Positions 18,401-26,847 are shown, counted from the first letter of the stretch. The stretch: DNA of 64,000 bases from Holophagaceae bacterium (GCA_013334395.1 JAAXXS010000001.1:40723-104722), one strand, 5' to 3'. A program made the numbers and translations. The notes: generated by a model not told the origin, from the sequence alone.

Positions 18401-18596
18401 CACGGTGACCGTCCCTCTGCCCGCGGGCAAGGATGCGTGGCTGGTGGTGGAAGCTGGCGTCCCTCGGAGCACCACGGGCGTCTACCGGGCCGGAACGCCC
18501 TGGAACAAGATCATGAAGGGCCTCTATCCCATCGCCGTGACCAACCCGATCTTCGTGGATGTCAGCGGTGGCGGCTACACCCCTCCAGGACTCTGA
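15423..18596 (+). CDS. Large predicted lipoprotein of unknown function
   Basis: This protein of about 1057 residues opens with a signal peptide ending in LAAGSTGCFRATG, a possible but atypical lipobox (S at -3), so it is probably an envelope lipoprotein. The rest is beta-rich with Ser/Thr/Gly-rich stretches and no recognised catalytic motif. C-terminal wording such as SGAAVASTGPMLEVSVSG and YPIAVTNPIFVDVSGGGY recalls the end of CehA/McbA-type PHP metallohydrolases, but the His/Asp metal motifs of that family are not visible. Possible starts are TTG 15420, ATG 15423 and ATG 15429; none has a strong ribosome site. It precedes dnaB by 16 bp, which may mean read-through rather than shared function. 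Confidence 0.7.
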   Translation: MIMRLRSAVVLSRTPLAGTLQVLAPLALVLAAGSTGCFRATGISRPDVVVEEIAATGGDRVSGLKATAGPGDYYLGNDSVHLAVDGAVYGDREGQLGSPSGGAILDVGSIALDQSFHRVSMPTDLVERLGLVANQDPDLPVIIDRFIPSSNSASVYLEMQGGLLDTKGKLGAAKDAQGRVTGVSLVHRITLNKADGFFLLETTLTNGSGATLPLRNVGDYLSQRGGGLRFVVPAVSTFAGAPLSTWGVEIPGSDFSAPLTTSVVAPMVGLMGAESADNTSDYHASLGILPLDVDGVLVASDPQQALTENRPKFPARLVVGSPAVANLAAGQSVSYRRRLYVVGGSSYVGSLPAQTTTVFTLMTQARAGFRTEDVGYLAYTSFGTAVRGGPRQAEFKFERYTYTGSQAFNLADPANPANQPANWRLERVEWREPTDISAGISSIGMFLPVIPDGTSGLSQRYRITARNSLQQSSPLYLGTNALDTTRPALATPVTPSKTQNWSVLEPLSPERDEVLDASGNILRQTQTAHTFSARQSGTLEFGGINPLRITLQGVGVADPSSQRIRRLASAYNEIYKGKLPVGTNYGSYQYTAGNQVFGTAFGSTAASTVMSFPAGDYVAYATRGPLSHLDSLPVKAFDGQTNNVHGFVVTPPTLPTGWTSFDVPGPTQVTTGGFNPGELLSSAVAEGIQVVTRTEEDALTDPTALQVEFRSEIDNTLLVSDVQRVPIGSDPFVIGARSASLSDGFTTALFTPAPTTDRNGGARPSKGWNLADFITQAEGGYTIIHRPRGPVGLFTARGFSRTVALGTGVNAWWNATGPASLGKRLGDFDALELLRAEGFDPTNPTAWATEFNAVRDDWYALLNQQTPTAFTKGLGLSSARYSLDTPVGLARTYLKIGTSTLSQGSLTPVLTALRSGAAVASTGPMLEVSVSGVGPGGLVAGPVASVSVTIALYAPDWVPVDEVRVVVNGSSTPIPVPLGSFTASATDFRLRTATVTVPLPAGKDAWLVVEAGVPRSTTGVYRAGTPWNKIMKGLYPIAVTNPIFVDVSGGGYTPPGL

Positions 18597-18612
18597 CCGG
18601 CAGGAGTGGCAC

Positions 18613-19974
18613 ATGGCGGACTGGCTTCCGGAACGACTCCCGGAAGATATCGATGCTGAGCGGTCGTTCCTGGCGACCTGCTGTGCCCCCGGTGCAGGCT
18701 TCATCGCCAGCGAGGCCGTATTCACTCTGACGGAAGAGGACTTCGTCCACCCTGCCCACCGGGCGGTCTTCCGGGCGCTGAAGACCCTGATCGAGGCCCA
18801 GGTCGAGGTGAACTCCCTCACCCTGAAGGACGCCCTGGATCAGGACGACAGCCTGAACAAGGTGGGCGGCTTCACGGGACTCACCGACATCCTGATGGCC
18901 GAGGACGTGGAGCGGCCCCAGGTGCTGGCCGACGTGATCCGCCGCAAGGCCAAACTGCGCCGCCTGGTCCACCTCGGCGCCCAGCTGGTCAGGCAGGCCG
19001 CCGAGGAGGAGGAGGCGCCGGAAGTGCTCGTGGACCTCACGGCCCAGAGCCTGTTCCAGCTCGCGCAAGGGGACGCCAAGACCAAGGGCCTGCTGTCCAT
19101 CCAGTCCGTCGCCGACGATGCCATGGTGCGCCTGGCCGACCGCATGGAAGGCCGCCTCTCCTCGGGCATCCGGGTGGGCTTCAGCCGCTTCGACGACCTG
19201 ACCCAGGGCTTCCAGCCGGGCAACCTCATCGTCCTCGCGGCGCGGCCCGGCATCGGCAAGACCGCCCTGGCCCTGAACTGGGTCCTCAACGCGGCCCGGG
19301 TGGGCGGCCACTGCGGAGCCTTCTTCAGCCTTGAGATGAGCCATGAGGAGGTCTTCATGCGCCTGCTAGCGGCGCAGAGCCAGACCAACATGAAGGACCT
19401 CCAGTCCGGCCGGGCCTCGGGTCAGATGGAGAAGGTCCTGGAGAGCCGCGATGCGCTGGTCCAGATGCCGCTCTACATCTGCGACCAGGCCTCCATCACC
19501 GTGCCGCTCATCCAGAACATGATCGTGAAGCAGGGCAGCCAGAACAACCGCCGTGTGGAGTTCGTGATCGTGGACTACCTGCAGCTCATCAGCAGCCCCG
19601 AGGGCAGCCGCGGGGCCAAGCAGAACGAGGCCGTCCGCATCGGCGAGATCAGCCGCGGTCTGAAGATCATGGCCAAGGACTTCGGCATCCCCGTGGTGGT
19701 GCTCTCCCAGCTCAACCGCGAGGTGGAGCACCGCACCGGCGGCCGGCCCCAGCTGAGCGACCTGCGGGACTCGGGCGCCATCGAACAGGACGCGGACATG
19801 GTGGCCTTCATCCACCGGAAGATGATGCCGTCCGCCAACGAAGAGCCCGACAACACCGCCGAGCTGATCGTGGCCAAGCACCGCAACGGGCCAACTGGCC
19901 TCATCCAGCTGCACTTCACGGGTGAGCATGCGCTGTATCGCGAGCTGATCCGGGAGACCAGCAGCTTCGGGTGA
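18613..19974 (+). CDS. dnaB: Replicative DNA helicase DnaB
   Basis: The 453-residue product is the hexameric replication-fork helicase. The N-terminal DnaB domain (IDAERSFLATCC, VHPAHRAVFRAL) is followed by a RecA-like domain with Walker A AARPGIGKTAL, Walker B VIVDYLQLI, VVLSQLNREVEHR and DLRDSGAIEQDADMV. ATG 18613 is preceded by CAGGAGTGG, a good ribosome site, and gives the normal N-terminus; the track start at 18559 lies in the lipoprotein gene. No intein is present. It converges with the E2 gene, with 12 bp between stops. Confidence 0.96.
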   Translation: MADWLPERLPEDIDAERSFLATCCAPGAGFIASEAVFTLTEEDFVHPAHRAVFRALKTLIEAQVEVNSLTLKDALDQDDSLNKVGGFTGLTDILMAEDVERPQVLADVIRRKAKLRRLVHLGAQLVRQAAEEEEAPEVLVDLTAQSLFQLAQGDAKTKGLLSIQSVADDAMVRLADRMEGRLSSGIRVGFSRFDDLTQGFQPGNLIVLAARPGIGKTALALNWVLNAARVGGHCGAFFSLEMSHEEVFMRLLAAQSQTNMKDLQSGRASGQMEKVLESRDALVQMPLYICDQASITVPLIQNMIVKQGSQNNRRVEFVIVDYLQLISSPEGSRGAKQNEAVRIGEISRGLKIMAKDFGIPVVVLSQLNREVEHRTGGRPQLSDLRDSGAIEQDADMVAFIHRKMMPSANEEPDNTAELIVAKHRNGPTGLIQLHFTGEHALYRELIRETSSFG

Positions 19975-19986
19975 TGCGGCAGGAGC

Positions 19987-21312
19987 CTACTCCAGCCCGA
20001 AGGTGGAGTTCTCCAGCTCCTTTTTGACGAAGGCCATGAACAGGTCGCCGGTGGCGCCGTCGATGATGCGGTGGTCGAAGCCCAGGCTGCTGAACATCAT
20101 CTGCCGGATGGCGATGAAGTCCGTGCCGTCGGGGCCGGTGACCACCACGGGGCGCTTCACGATGGCGCCCACGCCCTGGATGGCCACCTGGGGCTGGTTG
20201 ATGATGGGCAGGCCGAAGGTGTCCCCGTAGACCCCGGGATTCGTGATGGTGAAGGTGCCGCCGCTGATCTCGTCGGGCTTGAGCTGCTTGGCGCGAGCGC
20301 GCTCGGCCAGGTCGTTGAGGCTGCGGGCCAGCCCGCCGAGGTTCATCATGTCCGCGTTGCGCACCACGGGCACGATGAGGCCCCAGTCCAGGCTCACGGC
20401 GATGCCGAGGTTGATGTCCTGCTTGTAGACGATGCTGTCGCCGTCCACGGAGGCGTTGACGACGGGATAGGCCCGCAGGGCCTTGCAGGCCGCCATCATC
20501 ACGAAGGGCAGGAAGCTGAGCTTGGTGCCGAACTGGGCTTCGAAGGCCTGCTTGTGCTTGTTGCGCAGCTGCGCGACCCGGGTCATGTCGATCTCAAAGA
20601 CCGTGTAGACATGAGCCGAGGTCCGGCGGCTGGCGACCATGCCGTCGGCGATGACCTTCCGCATGCGGCTCATGGGTTCCACCTTCACGCGCTCGCCGGG
20701 GGCGAAGGCGGGCAGGGCGGGGGCCGGTGGCACAGCCAAAGCGGGCAGCAGGCCCATGGTGGGTGCCGAGGGATCATGGACCGCCGGCAGGACCGGCGCG
20801 ATGCCGGCCGGGGCTGGCGCCGCGGCGGGCGGATGGGCCAGGTGGGCCTCCAGGTCCTCCCGCGTAACGCGACCGGCCTGGCCAGTGCCCTGGAGCCGGC
20901 TGAGGTCGATACCGTGCTGGCGGGCCATCTCCCGCACCAGCGGGCTGCTCTTGGTGCGGAGCCGGTCCTCCAGGCTGTTCGCGTCCTCGATCCCCCCTGT
21001 CTGGGGAGCCGCGGCGGCAGCTGGGGCCACCGCTGGCGCGGTGGCCGGGGCGACGGCGCCCGCGGGCTTCTCGGAGGCGTCCCCGATGCGCGCCACCACG
21101 GTGCCCACGGGCACCGTGAGGTTTACGTCCACCAGGATCTCCAGCAGCGTGCCCGTGGCCGGGGCGGGGATCTCCGCGTCCACCTTGTCCGTGCTGATCT
21201 CGTAGAGGGTCTCGTCCTTCACGATCGCATCACCCGCCCGCTTGTGCCACTTGAGCACCGTGGCTTCAGCAATGCTCTCGCCCATCTGGGGCATGACGAC
21301 GTCAAAGGCCAT
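19987..21312 (-). CDS. Dihydrolipoamide acyltransferase (E2) of a 2-oxoacid dehydrogenase complex
   Basis: The protein has 441 residues. The lipoyl domain (residues 2-78) has the modified Lys in EISTDKVDAEIPAP. An Ala/Pro-rich hinge, an E1/E3-binding domain (SPLVREMARQHGIDLSRLQG) and a second Pro/Ala hinge follow. The catalytic acyltransferase domain ends with the DHRIIDGATG active-site His motif. The substrate (pyruvate, branched-chain or 2-oxoglutarate) cannot be fixed from sequence, and no E1 or E3 gene is nearby. AGGAG stands 7 bp before ATG 21312. It follows gatA by 9 bp on the same strand, so co-transcription is likely. Confidence 0.93.
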   Translation of the reverse strand: MAFDVVMPQMGESIAEATVLKWHKRAGDAIVKDETLYEISTDKVDAEIPAPATGTLLEILVDVNLTVPVGTVVARIGDASEKPAGAVAPATAPAVAPAAAAAPQTGGIEDANSLEDRLRTKSSPLVREMARQHGIDLSRLQGTGQAGRVTREDLEAHLAHPPAAAPAPAGIAPVLPAVHDPSAPTMGLLPALAVPPAPALPAFAPGERVKVEPMSRMRKVIADGMVASRRTSAHVYTVFEIDMTRVAQLRNKHKQAFEAQFGTKLSFLPFVMMAACKALRAYPVVNASVDGDSIVYKQDINLGIAVSLDWGLIVPVVRNADMMNLGGLARSLNDLAERARAKQLKPDEISGGTFTITNPGVYGDTFGLPIINQPQVAIQGVGAIVKRPVVVTGPDGTDFIAIRQMMFSSLGFDHRIIDGATGDLFMAFVKKELENSTFGLE

Positions 21313-21321
21313 GGGGTGCTC

Positions 21322-22776
21322 CTAGGCAGGCAGGGGAGGGGTCTGGAGGTGGTGGGGGGTGAGGGACTGGAAGGCATGGGCCACCTCCAGCAGCTTGACA
21401 TCCGAAAGGGCCGGCCCGATGAGTTGGATGCCGACGGGCAGCCCCGCGGTGAGGCCCGCGGGCATGGAAAGGCACGGCAACCCCGCCAGGGAGGCTGGGA
21501 CGGTGTAGGCGTCCGCCAGATACATGGCCAGGGGATCGGTCGTGCAGGCCCCGAAGGGGAAGGCCACGCCGGGGCTGACGGGGGTGGCGAGCAGGTCCAC
21601 GGAGGCGAAGGCCTCGTCGAAGTCCCGGGCGATGAGGGTGCGGGCCTTGAGGGCCTTCAGGTAGAAAGCGTCGTAGTAGCCCTTGGACAGACAGAAGGTG
21701 CCAAGCAGGATCCGGCGCTTCACCTCGTCGCCCAGTCCGGCGTCCCGGGTTTCAGAGATCATGCCGGGCAGCGTCCCGGCCTGGACCCGGTGACCGAAGC
21801 GGACGCCGTCGAAGCGGCTCAGGTTGCTGGAGACCTCGCTGGTGCAGAGCAGGTAGTAGGTGTCGATGGCGTAGCGGGTGTGGGGCAGCCGGACCTCGCG
21901 GAGCTCGGCGCCCTGGTCGGCGAAGACCTGGAGGGCGGCCTCCAGGAGCCGCCGGGAGCCCGCCTCCAGGCCCTCGCCGAAGTAATCGGTGGGCACGCCG
22001 ATGCGGAGGCCCTTGAGCGGCGCAGGACCGAGCGGAAACAGGCGCTCCCGGCCGGGGAGCTCCACCGAGGTGCTGTCGAGGGGGTCCCGACCGGCCATGG
22101 GCTGGAGGGCCAGAGCGATGTCGGCGGCGCTGGCGGCCACGGGGCCCACCTGGTCCAGGCTGGAGGCCATGGCCGTGAGCCCATAGCGGCTGAGGACGCC
22201 ATAGGTGGGCTTGAGGGCGGTCACATTGCAGAAAGAGGCGGGCAGCCGGACGGAGCCGCCGGTGTCGCTGCCCAGGGCGAGGGGCGCGTAGCCCGCCGCC
22301 ACCGCCACGATGGAGCCGCTGCTGCTGCCGCCGGGCACCCGGCGGGTGTCCCAGGGGTTGCGTGTCGGCCCAAAGGCGCTGTATTCGCCGCTGGAGCCCA
22401 TGGCGAACTCGTCCATGTTCGCCTTGGCCACGGGCACCGCCCCGGCTGCCAGCAGGCGGCGCACCACCGTGGCGTCATAGGGGGCTAGGTAGCCCTGGAG
22501 CACCCGGGAGCCGCAGGACATGGGCAGCCCGGTCCAGTTCAGGTTGTCCTTGAGGACCATGGGCAGGCCGAGGACCGGGGATCGCTCCCCGGCTCGCAGC
22601 CGACGATCCGCCTGACGGGCGAGCTCGAGGCTCAGGCCTTCCTGCCTGGAGAGGACGGCGTTCAGCTGGCCGTCCAGGCGGTCCATGCGCTCGAAGGAGG
22701 CCCGGACCAGGGCTTCGGAGGAGAGGTCGCCGGCATCCAGGCCTTCGCGCCAGTCCACCGCCATGCCCAACCCCAT
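21322..22776 (-). CDS. gatA: Asp/Glu-tRNA amidotransferase subunit A (amidase signature family)
   Basis: This protein of about 484 residues belongs to the amidase signature family. The Ser-cis-Ser-Lys triad is visible: Lys in LPMVLKDNLN, Ser in PGGSSSGSIVAVAAG and the nucleophile in GSDTGGSVRLPAS. The segments DEFAMGSSGEYSAFG and KPTYGVLSRYGLTAMASSLDQVGP match GatA, which releases ammonia from Gln for transamidation of misacylated tRNA-Asn or tRNA-Gln. gatB and gatC are not adjacent. The track start at 22782 is GTG; ATG 22776 is preferred because GGAGG lies 7 bp upstream. ATG 22764 is a second option. Confidence 0.92.
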   Translation of the reverse strand: MGLGMAVDWREGLDAGDLSSEALVRASFERMDRLDGQLNAVLSRQEGLSLELARQADRRLRAGERSPVLGLPMVLKDNLNWTGLPMSCGSRVLQGYLAPYDATVVRRLLAAGAVPVAKANMDEFAMGSSGEYSAFGPTRNPWDTRRVPGGSSSGSIVAVAAGYAPLALGSDTGGSVRLPASFCNVTALKPTYGVLSRYGLTAMASSLDQVGPVAASAADIALALQPMAGRDPLDSTSVELPGRERLFPLGPAPLKGLRIGVPTDYFGEGLEAGSRRLLEAALQVFADQGAELREVRLPHTRYAIDTYYLLCTSEVSSNLSRFDGVRFGHRVQAGTLPGMISETRDAGLGDEVKRRILLGTFCLSKGYYDAFYLKALKARTLIARDFDEAFASVDLLATPVSPGVAFPFGACTTDPLAMYLADAYTVPASLAGLPCLSMPAGLTAGLPVGIQLIGPALSDVKLLEVAHAFQSLTPHHLQTPPLPA

Positions 22777-22979
22777 GCGCACTCCTCCAGCGCTTTCTAC
22801 TGTGCCACTTCGACGGGATCCCTTCCAGCCCGGGGCCCGGGTTTCCCGGGGGGAGAGAAGGCCTACCCAAGGATGCGGCTCTACCCAGGGACTGAAAATG
22901 AGCTAAGATCCTCTGCTCAAGCCCCCTAATTTCCGTCTCCTGCCTAGAGCCGGTCTATTGGGGCGCATCATGGAATCCA
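22777..22979. other. Divergent intergenic region between gatA and the dnaJ-like gene
   Basis: About 200 bp without a gene. It contains the gatA ribosome site at the left end and a GC-rich palindromic patch (cccggggcccggg) near 22840. The right half is somewhat richer in A/T (aaaatgagctaagatcc) and probably holds the promoter for the DnaJ-like gene, but no clear -35/-10 pair could be assigned. Confidence 0.4.
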
Positions 22980-23693
22980 ATGAACCCATTCAACGTCCTG
23001 GAAATCTCAGCTGATGCTTCGCCCGAGGACATCAAGGCCGCCTACCATCGGCTGGCCAAGCGGTGGCACCCGGACCGGTTCATGGGCGAGGAGAAGGCCG
23101 AGGCGGAGGCGCGGTTCCGGGAGCTGGCAGAGGCCTTCAGCATCCTGAAGGATCCGGCCCGGCGCCTCCTGCTCCAGCATCAGCTGCCCAAGGCCCCGTC
23201 CAGCGGGGCCCCGGAACAGGAGTTGGCGCAGGAACGGACCCCGGAGGACTGGGCGGCCATGGCCAAAACGGCTTTCGAGGATGGCAAGGTGGATCAGGCT
23301 CGCGCCCTCATCCACTACGCGATCCGGCTCGATGGGGCCAAGCCTCAATACCACGCGCTGCTGGCCTCCATCCTGGAGCGGGAGGGCGGGGATCTCCGCG
23401 CCGTCGTGAAAGCCCTGGAGACTGCGGTCCGCCTCGCGCCTCGGGATGTGGAGAGCCACATCCGCCTGGCCCAGCACTTCCAGACCCTTGGACTCGCCGC
23501 CAGAGCCCAGGGCCATCTCCAGCTCGCCCGGGAGATCTCTCCCAATCACGCGAAGCTCCGCGCCCTCGATCGGCGCGCCAAGGGAGCCTCGGCCTCCCCT
23601 GGTTCGGGGCAGAAGCACGGGGCCCCCCAGGAGCCCCAGGGTGCCATTGATCAACTCAAGAGCCTGTGGGGCCGATTGACTGGGAAGGGCTGA
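22980..23693 (+). CDS. J-domain protein with C-terminal TPR-like repeats
   Basis: The 237-residue protein begins with a J domain (residues 1-65) carrying the HPD motif in KRWHPDRF, which stimulates a DnaK-type Hsp70. The glycine-rich and zinc-finger regions of DnaJ are absent. Residues about 85-200 resemble TPR helices (AMAKTAFEDGKVDQARALIHYAIRLD; AVRLAPRDVESHIRLAQHF). It is therefore a type III J-protein, probably a specialised co-chaperone. It ends 2 bp before the PP2C gene, suggesting a common transcript that may continue towards the pilus operon. Confidence 0.88.
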   Translation: MNPFNVLEISADASPEDIKAAYHRLAKRWHPDRFMGEEKAEAEARFRELAEAFSILKDPARRLLLQHQLPKAPSSGAPEQELAQERTPEDWAAMAKTAFEDGKVDQARALIHYAIRLDGAKPQYHALLASILEREGGDLRAVVKALETAVRLAPRDVESHIRLAQHFQTLGLAARAQGHLQLAREISPNHAKLRALDRRAKGASASPGSGQKHGAPQEPQGAIDQLKSLWGRLTGKG

Positions 23694-23695
23694 CC

Positions 23696-24463
23696 ATGGG
23701 AATTTTCGCTGCAGGTGTCACCGATGTCGGTTGTGTCCGAAAGCACAACGAGGACAGCCTGCTGTCTGATCCCGCCCTGGGCCTCTTCGTGGTGGCCGAC
23801 GGGCTCGGTGGTCATGCCGCGGGAGAGGTGGCCAGTCAGATCGTCGTGGAGACCGTCGGACGGTTCGTGGGGCAGACCCTTGAGAAGGACCGGACTTGGC
23901 CCGTGGAATACGATCCGTCGCTGAGCTACGACGGGAACCGGCTGAAGGTCTCGTTCCTGCTTTCGGACCAGGCCATCGCCGAGGACATCCGGCGCAACCC
24001 CGAGCGCGAGACCATGGGCTCCACGGTGGTCGCCGGCCTGTTCCACGGCGCCCGGGTGACCCTTGCCCATGTGGGGGACAGCCGCGCCTACATCCTCGGT
24101 CCCGAAGGCATCCGCCAGGTGACGCGGGACCACAGCTGGGTCGCAGAGCAGGTGGCCAATGGGGTGCTCACCCCCTCAGAGGCCCGGGTCCACCCCTTCC
24201 GGAATGTCATCACCCAGGCGCTCGGCAATGGGGGTGACCTGGACGTGGAGGTCCAGGAATTCGACCTCTCGGGTTCGGATCAACTCTTGCTTTGCTCAGA
24301 CGGACTGTCGGGAATGATCGCCGACAAGCAGATCTGGGAGATCGTCAGGGCCTCGAAAGACCTACAAAGTGCTGTGGAATCATTGATATTAGTAGCCAGG
24401 GAGCACGGAGGGGATGACAATATCACCGCGATTCTGGTAGGACTTGACTCCGAAGACGTGTGA
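23696..24463 (+). CDS. PP2C-family Ser/Thr protein phosphatase
   Basis: At 255 residues this is a compact, cytoplasmic PP2C/Stp1-type metallophosphatase. Metal-binding Asp motifs are visible: RKHNEDSLL, VVADGLGGHAAGE, HVGDSRAYIL, CSDGLSGM and HGGDDNITAI. Such enzymes oppose Hanks-type Ser/Thr kinases. No kinase gene is in the window, but a second PP2C gene is at 30.8 kb. ATG 23696 follows GGAAGGGC and gives the family N-terminus; the track start at 23666 overlaps the J-protein gene. It precedes pilM by 83 bp. Confidence 0.93.
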   Translation: MGIFAAGVTDVGCVRKHNEDSLLSDPALGLFVVADGLGGHAAGEVASQIVVETVGRFVGQTLEKDRTWPVEYDPSLSYDGNRLKVSFLLSDQAIAEDIRRNPERETMGSTVVAGLFHGARVTLAHVGDSRAYILGPEGIRQVTRDHSWVAEQVANGVLTPSEARVHPFRNVITQALGNGGDLDVEVQEFDLSGSDQLLLCSDGLSGMIADKQIWEIVRASKDLQSAVESLILVAREHGGDDNITAILVGLDSEDV

Positions 24464-24546
24464 ACTTACAACAATAGTTAACCTTGACCTAGTTCATTCC
24501 GACGCTACCCTTCCCTTATAGTTTATTTCTCCTAGTGAGGCATCCG
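24464..24546 (+). promoter_or_regulatory. Probable promoter/leader of the pilMNOPQ operon
   Basis: This 83-bp gap is markedly AT-rich compared with its neighbours. It contains TTGACC (24484) and TATAGT (24517), but their spacing is too long for one sigma-70 promoter, so only the -10-like element is suggestive. GTGAGG at 24535-24540 serves as ribosome site for GTG 24547. The assignment is tentative. Confidence 0.35.
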
Positions 24547-25629
24547 GTGGGCCTTTTCGGTAGCAAAACCAAGAGCCTTGTCGGCTTGGACATTGGATCA
24601 AGTTCGGTTAAGGTCTGCGAGCTTCAGCTGGTAGGCAAGGGGGCGAATGCCCGCTACCGGCTTCAGAAGCTGGGCCTGGCGCCCCTTCCGGCCGATGCCA
24701 TCGTGGATGGCGACATCATGGATAGCAACGCGGTTGCGTCAGCTATCCGTCAGGTCCTGGCGGAACAAAAGATCAAGGCCAAGGAAGTCGCCATCTCCGT
24801 GTCAGGTCAGCAGGTGATGGTGAAGAAAGTGACTTTTCCTCTCATGAGCCAGGCCGAGTTGGCGGAGTCGGTCCGCTGGGAAGCGGAAAGCTTTTTCCCC
24901 GCAGGGCAGGGGTTGGACTCCTACGCCCTGGATTACTACCTCATCGAAGAGCGCGCCTCCGACGGCAACATGGATGTGGTGCTTGTGGCTTGCCGGAAGG
25001 ACAAACTCGAGGCTTATGTCAGCTGCGTGGCCCAGGCCGGCTGCGTGCCCAAGGTCGTGGACGTCGATGTCTTCGCCATTCAGAATGCCTATGAAATCAA
25101 TACCTCTGGCGGCAACCGGGATGAAGTCGTGGCCCTCGTGAACATGGGAGCGACCTTCACCAACCTGACCATGATGGTGGGGGGGAAGTCGGTCTTCTGG
25201 CGGGACATGGCCTGGGGCAGCAGCCGCTACTCCGAGAAGCTCATGGAGGACTGGGGTGTGAGCCGGGAGGCCGCGGAGCTCCTGAAGCGCAACCAGACGG
25301 CAGACGGGCGTGAGCCCGAGGAGGTTCACCCCTCCATCAACGCCGTCTCCGACGCCTTCGCCGATGAGCTCACCCGGACCCTCGACTTCTTCAAGAGCAG
25401 CTTCAAGGTGGACCGCCTGGACCGGGTGCTGGTTTCAGGTGGGGGTTCCATGTCCTATGGGCTGCTGGAGATCCTCGGCGATCGGCTGCGCGTGGCGGTG
25501 GAGCGGTTCAATCCCTTCTCGCTGATCGAGGTTGATGGTCGGACCGAGGATCCCGTGACGGTCCGAGACATCGGCGGCGCTGCGGCGGTCGTTGTCGGGC
25601 TGGCCATGCGCCAAGTGGGGGACCGATGA
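24547..25629 (+). CDS. pilM: Type IV pilus assembly protein PilM (actin-like ATPase)
   Basis: The 360-residue protein begins GLFGSKTKSLVGLDIGSSS, the PilM signature, with the FtsA/actin-like phosphate-1 motif DIGSSSVKV. DRVLVSGGGS and the C-terminal EVDGRTEDPVTVRD region fit the family. PilM is cytoplasmic and binds the PilN N-terminus, connecting the pilus motor to the PilNO inner-membrane platform. The track start (GTG 24535) is less likely than GTG 24547, which has GAGG 6 bp upstream. It is the first gene of the pilM-N-O-P-Q operon; pilN overlaps its stop by 4 bp. Confidence 0.95.
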   Translation: MGLFGSKTKSLVGLDIGSSSVKVCELQLVGKGANARYRLQKLGLAPLPADAIVDGDIMDSNAVASAIRQVLAEQKIKAKEVAISVSGQQVMVKKVTFPLMSQAELAESVRWEAESFFPAGQGLDSYALDYYLIEERASDGNMDVVLVACRKDKLEAYVSCVAQAGCVPKVVDVDVFAIQNAYEINTSGGNRDEVVALVNMGATFTNLTMMVGGKSVFWRDMAWGSSRYSEKLMEDWGVSREAAELLKRNQTADGREPEEVHPSINAVSDAFADELTRTLDFFKSSFKVDRLDRVLVSGGGSMSYGLLEILGDRLRVAVERFNPFSLIEVDGRTEDPVTVRDIGGAAAVVVGLAMRQVGDR

Positions 25630-26225
25630 TCAAGATCAACCTGCTCGGTGATGCGCTGGCCCAGACCGGGGGCAAGAAGGGCGGTGACAAGACCGCCGCC
25701 GAACCGGCCCAGATCTACACGGGTGAGGGCAGCAGTCGCTCCAGCCTGCCCATTGCCGGGGTGGTGGTGGGCCTGGCCTTCACGGCCCTGGGGGGCATCT
25801 ACTTCCTCTGGCTGAATAACGAGGTCGCCAAGGCGGAGCGGAAGAAGGCCGAGCTGGAAATCGACCGGAAGCAATACGAGCCCTACATCGCCCTCGAGAA
25901 GAAGTTCCGCGAGAAGAAGGAAGCCCTGCAGAAGAAGGAAGAAGTGATGACCACCCTCAAGCGCCAGCAGGCCCTGCCGGTGCATTTCCTCGAGGAGCTG
26001 GCCAACAGCCTGCCGGACGATGTGTGGTTCAAGCGGGTCGCCCAGAAGGGCTCGCTCGTCACCATTGAAGGGGAAGGTCGCAACTTCGAGGCCATCAACG
26101 CCTTCTATGGCAACCTGCAGTCCAGGACCCGCTGGTTCAAGAAGATCGCCTACCCGGGCGCGAAACGGGGGGCCAACGGCGCCTTCGAATTCACCATCTC
26201 CTTCGAACTCCAGAACGCCGTCTGA
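25626..26225 (+). CDS. pilN: Type IV pilus inner-membrane protein PilN
   Basis: The protein has 199 residues and opens with MIKINLLGD, the conserved PilN tail that docks in PilM. A single membrane helix (LPIAGVVVGLAFTALGGIYFLWL, about residues 41-63) is followed by a periplasmic coiled coil rich in Lys/Glu and a ferredoxin-like domain. PilN pairs with PilO in the alignment complex. It overlaps pilM by ATGA and is followed by pilO after 8 bp. Confidence 0.93.
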   Translation: MIKINLLGDALAQTGGKKGGDKTAAEPAQIYTGEGSSRSSLPIAGVVVGLAFTALGGIYFLWLNNEVAKAERKKAELEIDRKQYEPYIALEKKFREKKEALQKKEEVMTTLKRQQALPVHFLEELANSLPDDVWFKRVAQKGSLVTIEGEGRNFEAINAFYGNLQSRTRWFKKIAYPGAKRGANGAFEFTISFELQNAV

Positions 26226-26233
26226 GGTAGGCC

Positions 26234-26839
26234 ATGAATCCCCAACTTCAGAAACAGATTGGCTTGGGCGCACTGGTTGGCATCCTCCTGACTGGCCTGG
26301 TCTACTTCTACCTCGGTGGGAAGCGCACCGATCTTGAGGCGCTCCACGCCGATAACCGCAGCCTCCAGGCCCAGGTGGACAAGGGCAAGCTCCTCAAGGC
26401 GAGCTACGAAAAGCTGCGCGAAGAGGTGGCCAAGCAGGACAAGCGCATCGAGGAGCTGATCAAGATCATGCCCTCCGACACCGACTACGGCGAGATCCCC
26501 TATCGCATCAAGAAGCTCGCCGACGACGCGGGCATCGACCAGGTCGCCTTCTCGCTCAGGCCCGAACGCAAGGACGCCTATTACACAGAGAAGCCCGTGG
26601 AGTTCGAGTTCCGCGTGGGCTACCACGCCTTCGGACAGTTCGCCTCCCTGGTCTCGGGCTACGACAAGATCATCAACGTCTCCAACATCGAGTTCATCCG
26701 GAAGGCTGATGTCCGCACCCTCTATCCCGCCACGGTGAAGTGCACCATCAGCGCTTTCGTCTACAATCCGGAACCTCCCCCGGCTGAACCTGTCAAGAAG
26801 CCTGCTGCGGCCCCACCCCGTGCCGGCAAGGAGGACTGA
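26234..26839 (+). CDS. pilO: Type IV pilus inner-membrane protein PilO
   Basis: This 201-residue protein has an N-terminal membrane helix (IGLGALVGILLTGLVYFYL), a periplasmic coiled coil (EALHADNRSLQAQVDKG...) and the PilO domain with IMPSDTDYGEIPYRIKKLADDAGI and VEFEFRVGYHAFGQFASLVSGYDKIINV. The C-terminus is Pro/Ala-rich. It forms the PilNO heterodimer and contacts PilP. It lies 8 bp after pilN and 8 bp before pilP. Confidence 0.94.
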   Translation: MNPQLQKQIGLGALVGILLTGLVYFYLGGKRTDLEALHADNRSLQAQVDKGKLLKASYEKLREEVAKQDKRIEELIKIMPSDTDYGEIPYRIKKLADDAGIDQVAFSLRPERKDAYYTEKPVEFEFRVGYHAFGQFASLVSGYDKIINVSNIEFIRKADVRTLYPATVKCTISAFVYNPEPPPAEPVKKPAAAPPRAGKED

Positions 26840-26847
26840 GGCCGCCT

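Noticed and set aside
15240-18821. 1193-residue minus-strand ORF opposite the large lipoprotein
   Set aside because: Its composition (Gly/Arg/His/Ala) is that of an antisense shadow in GC-rich DNA, and it runs across the ends of neighbouring genes.
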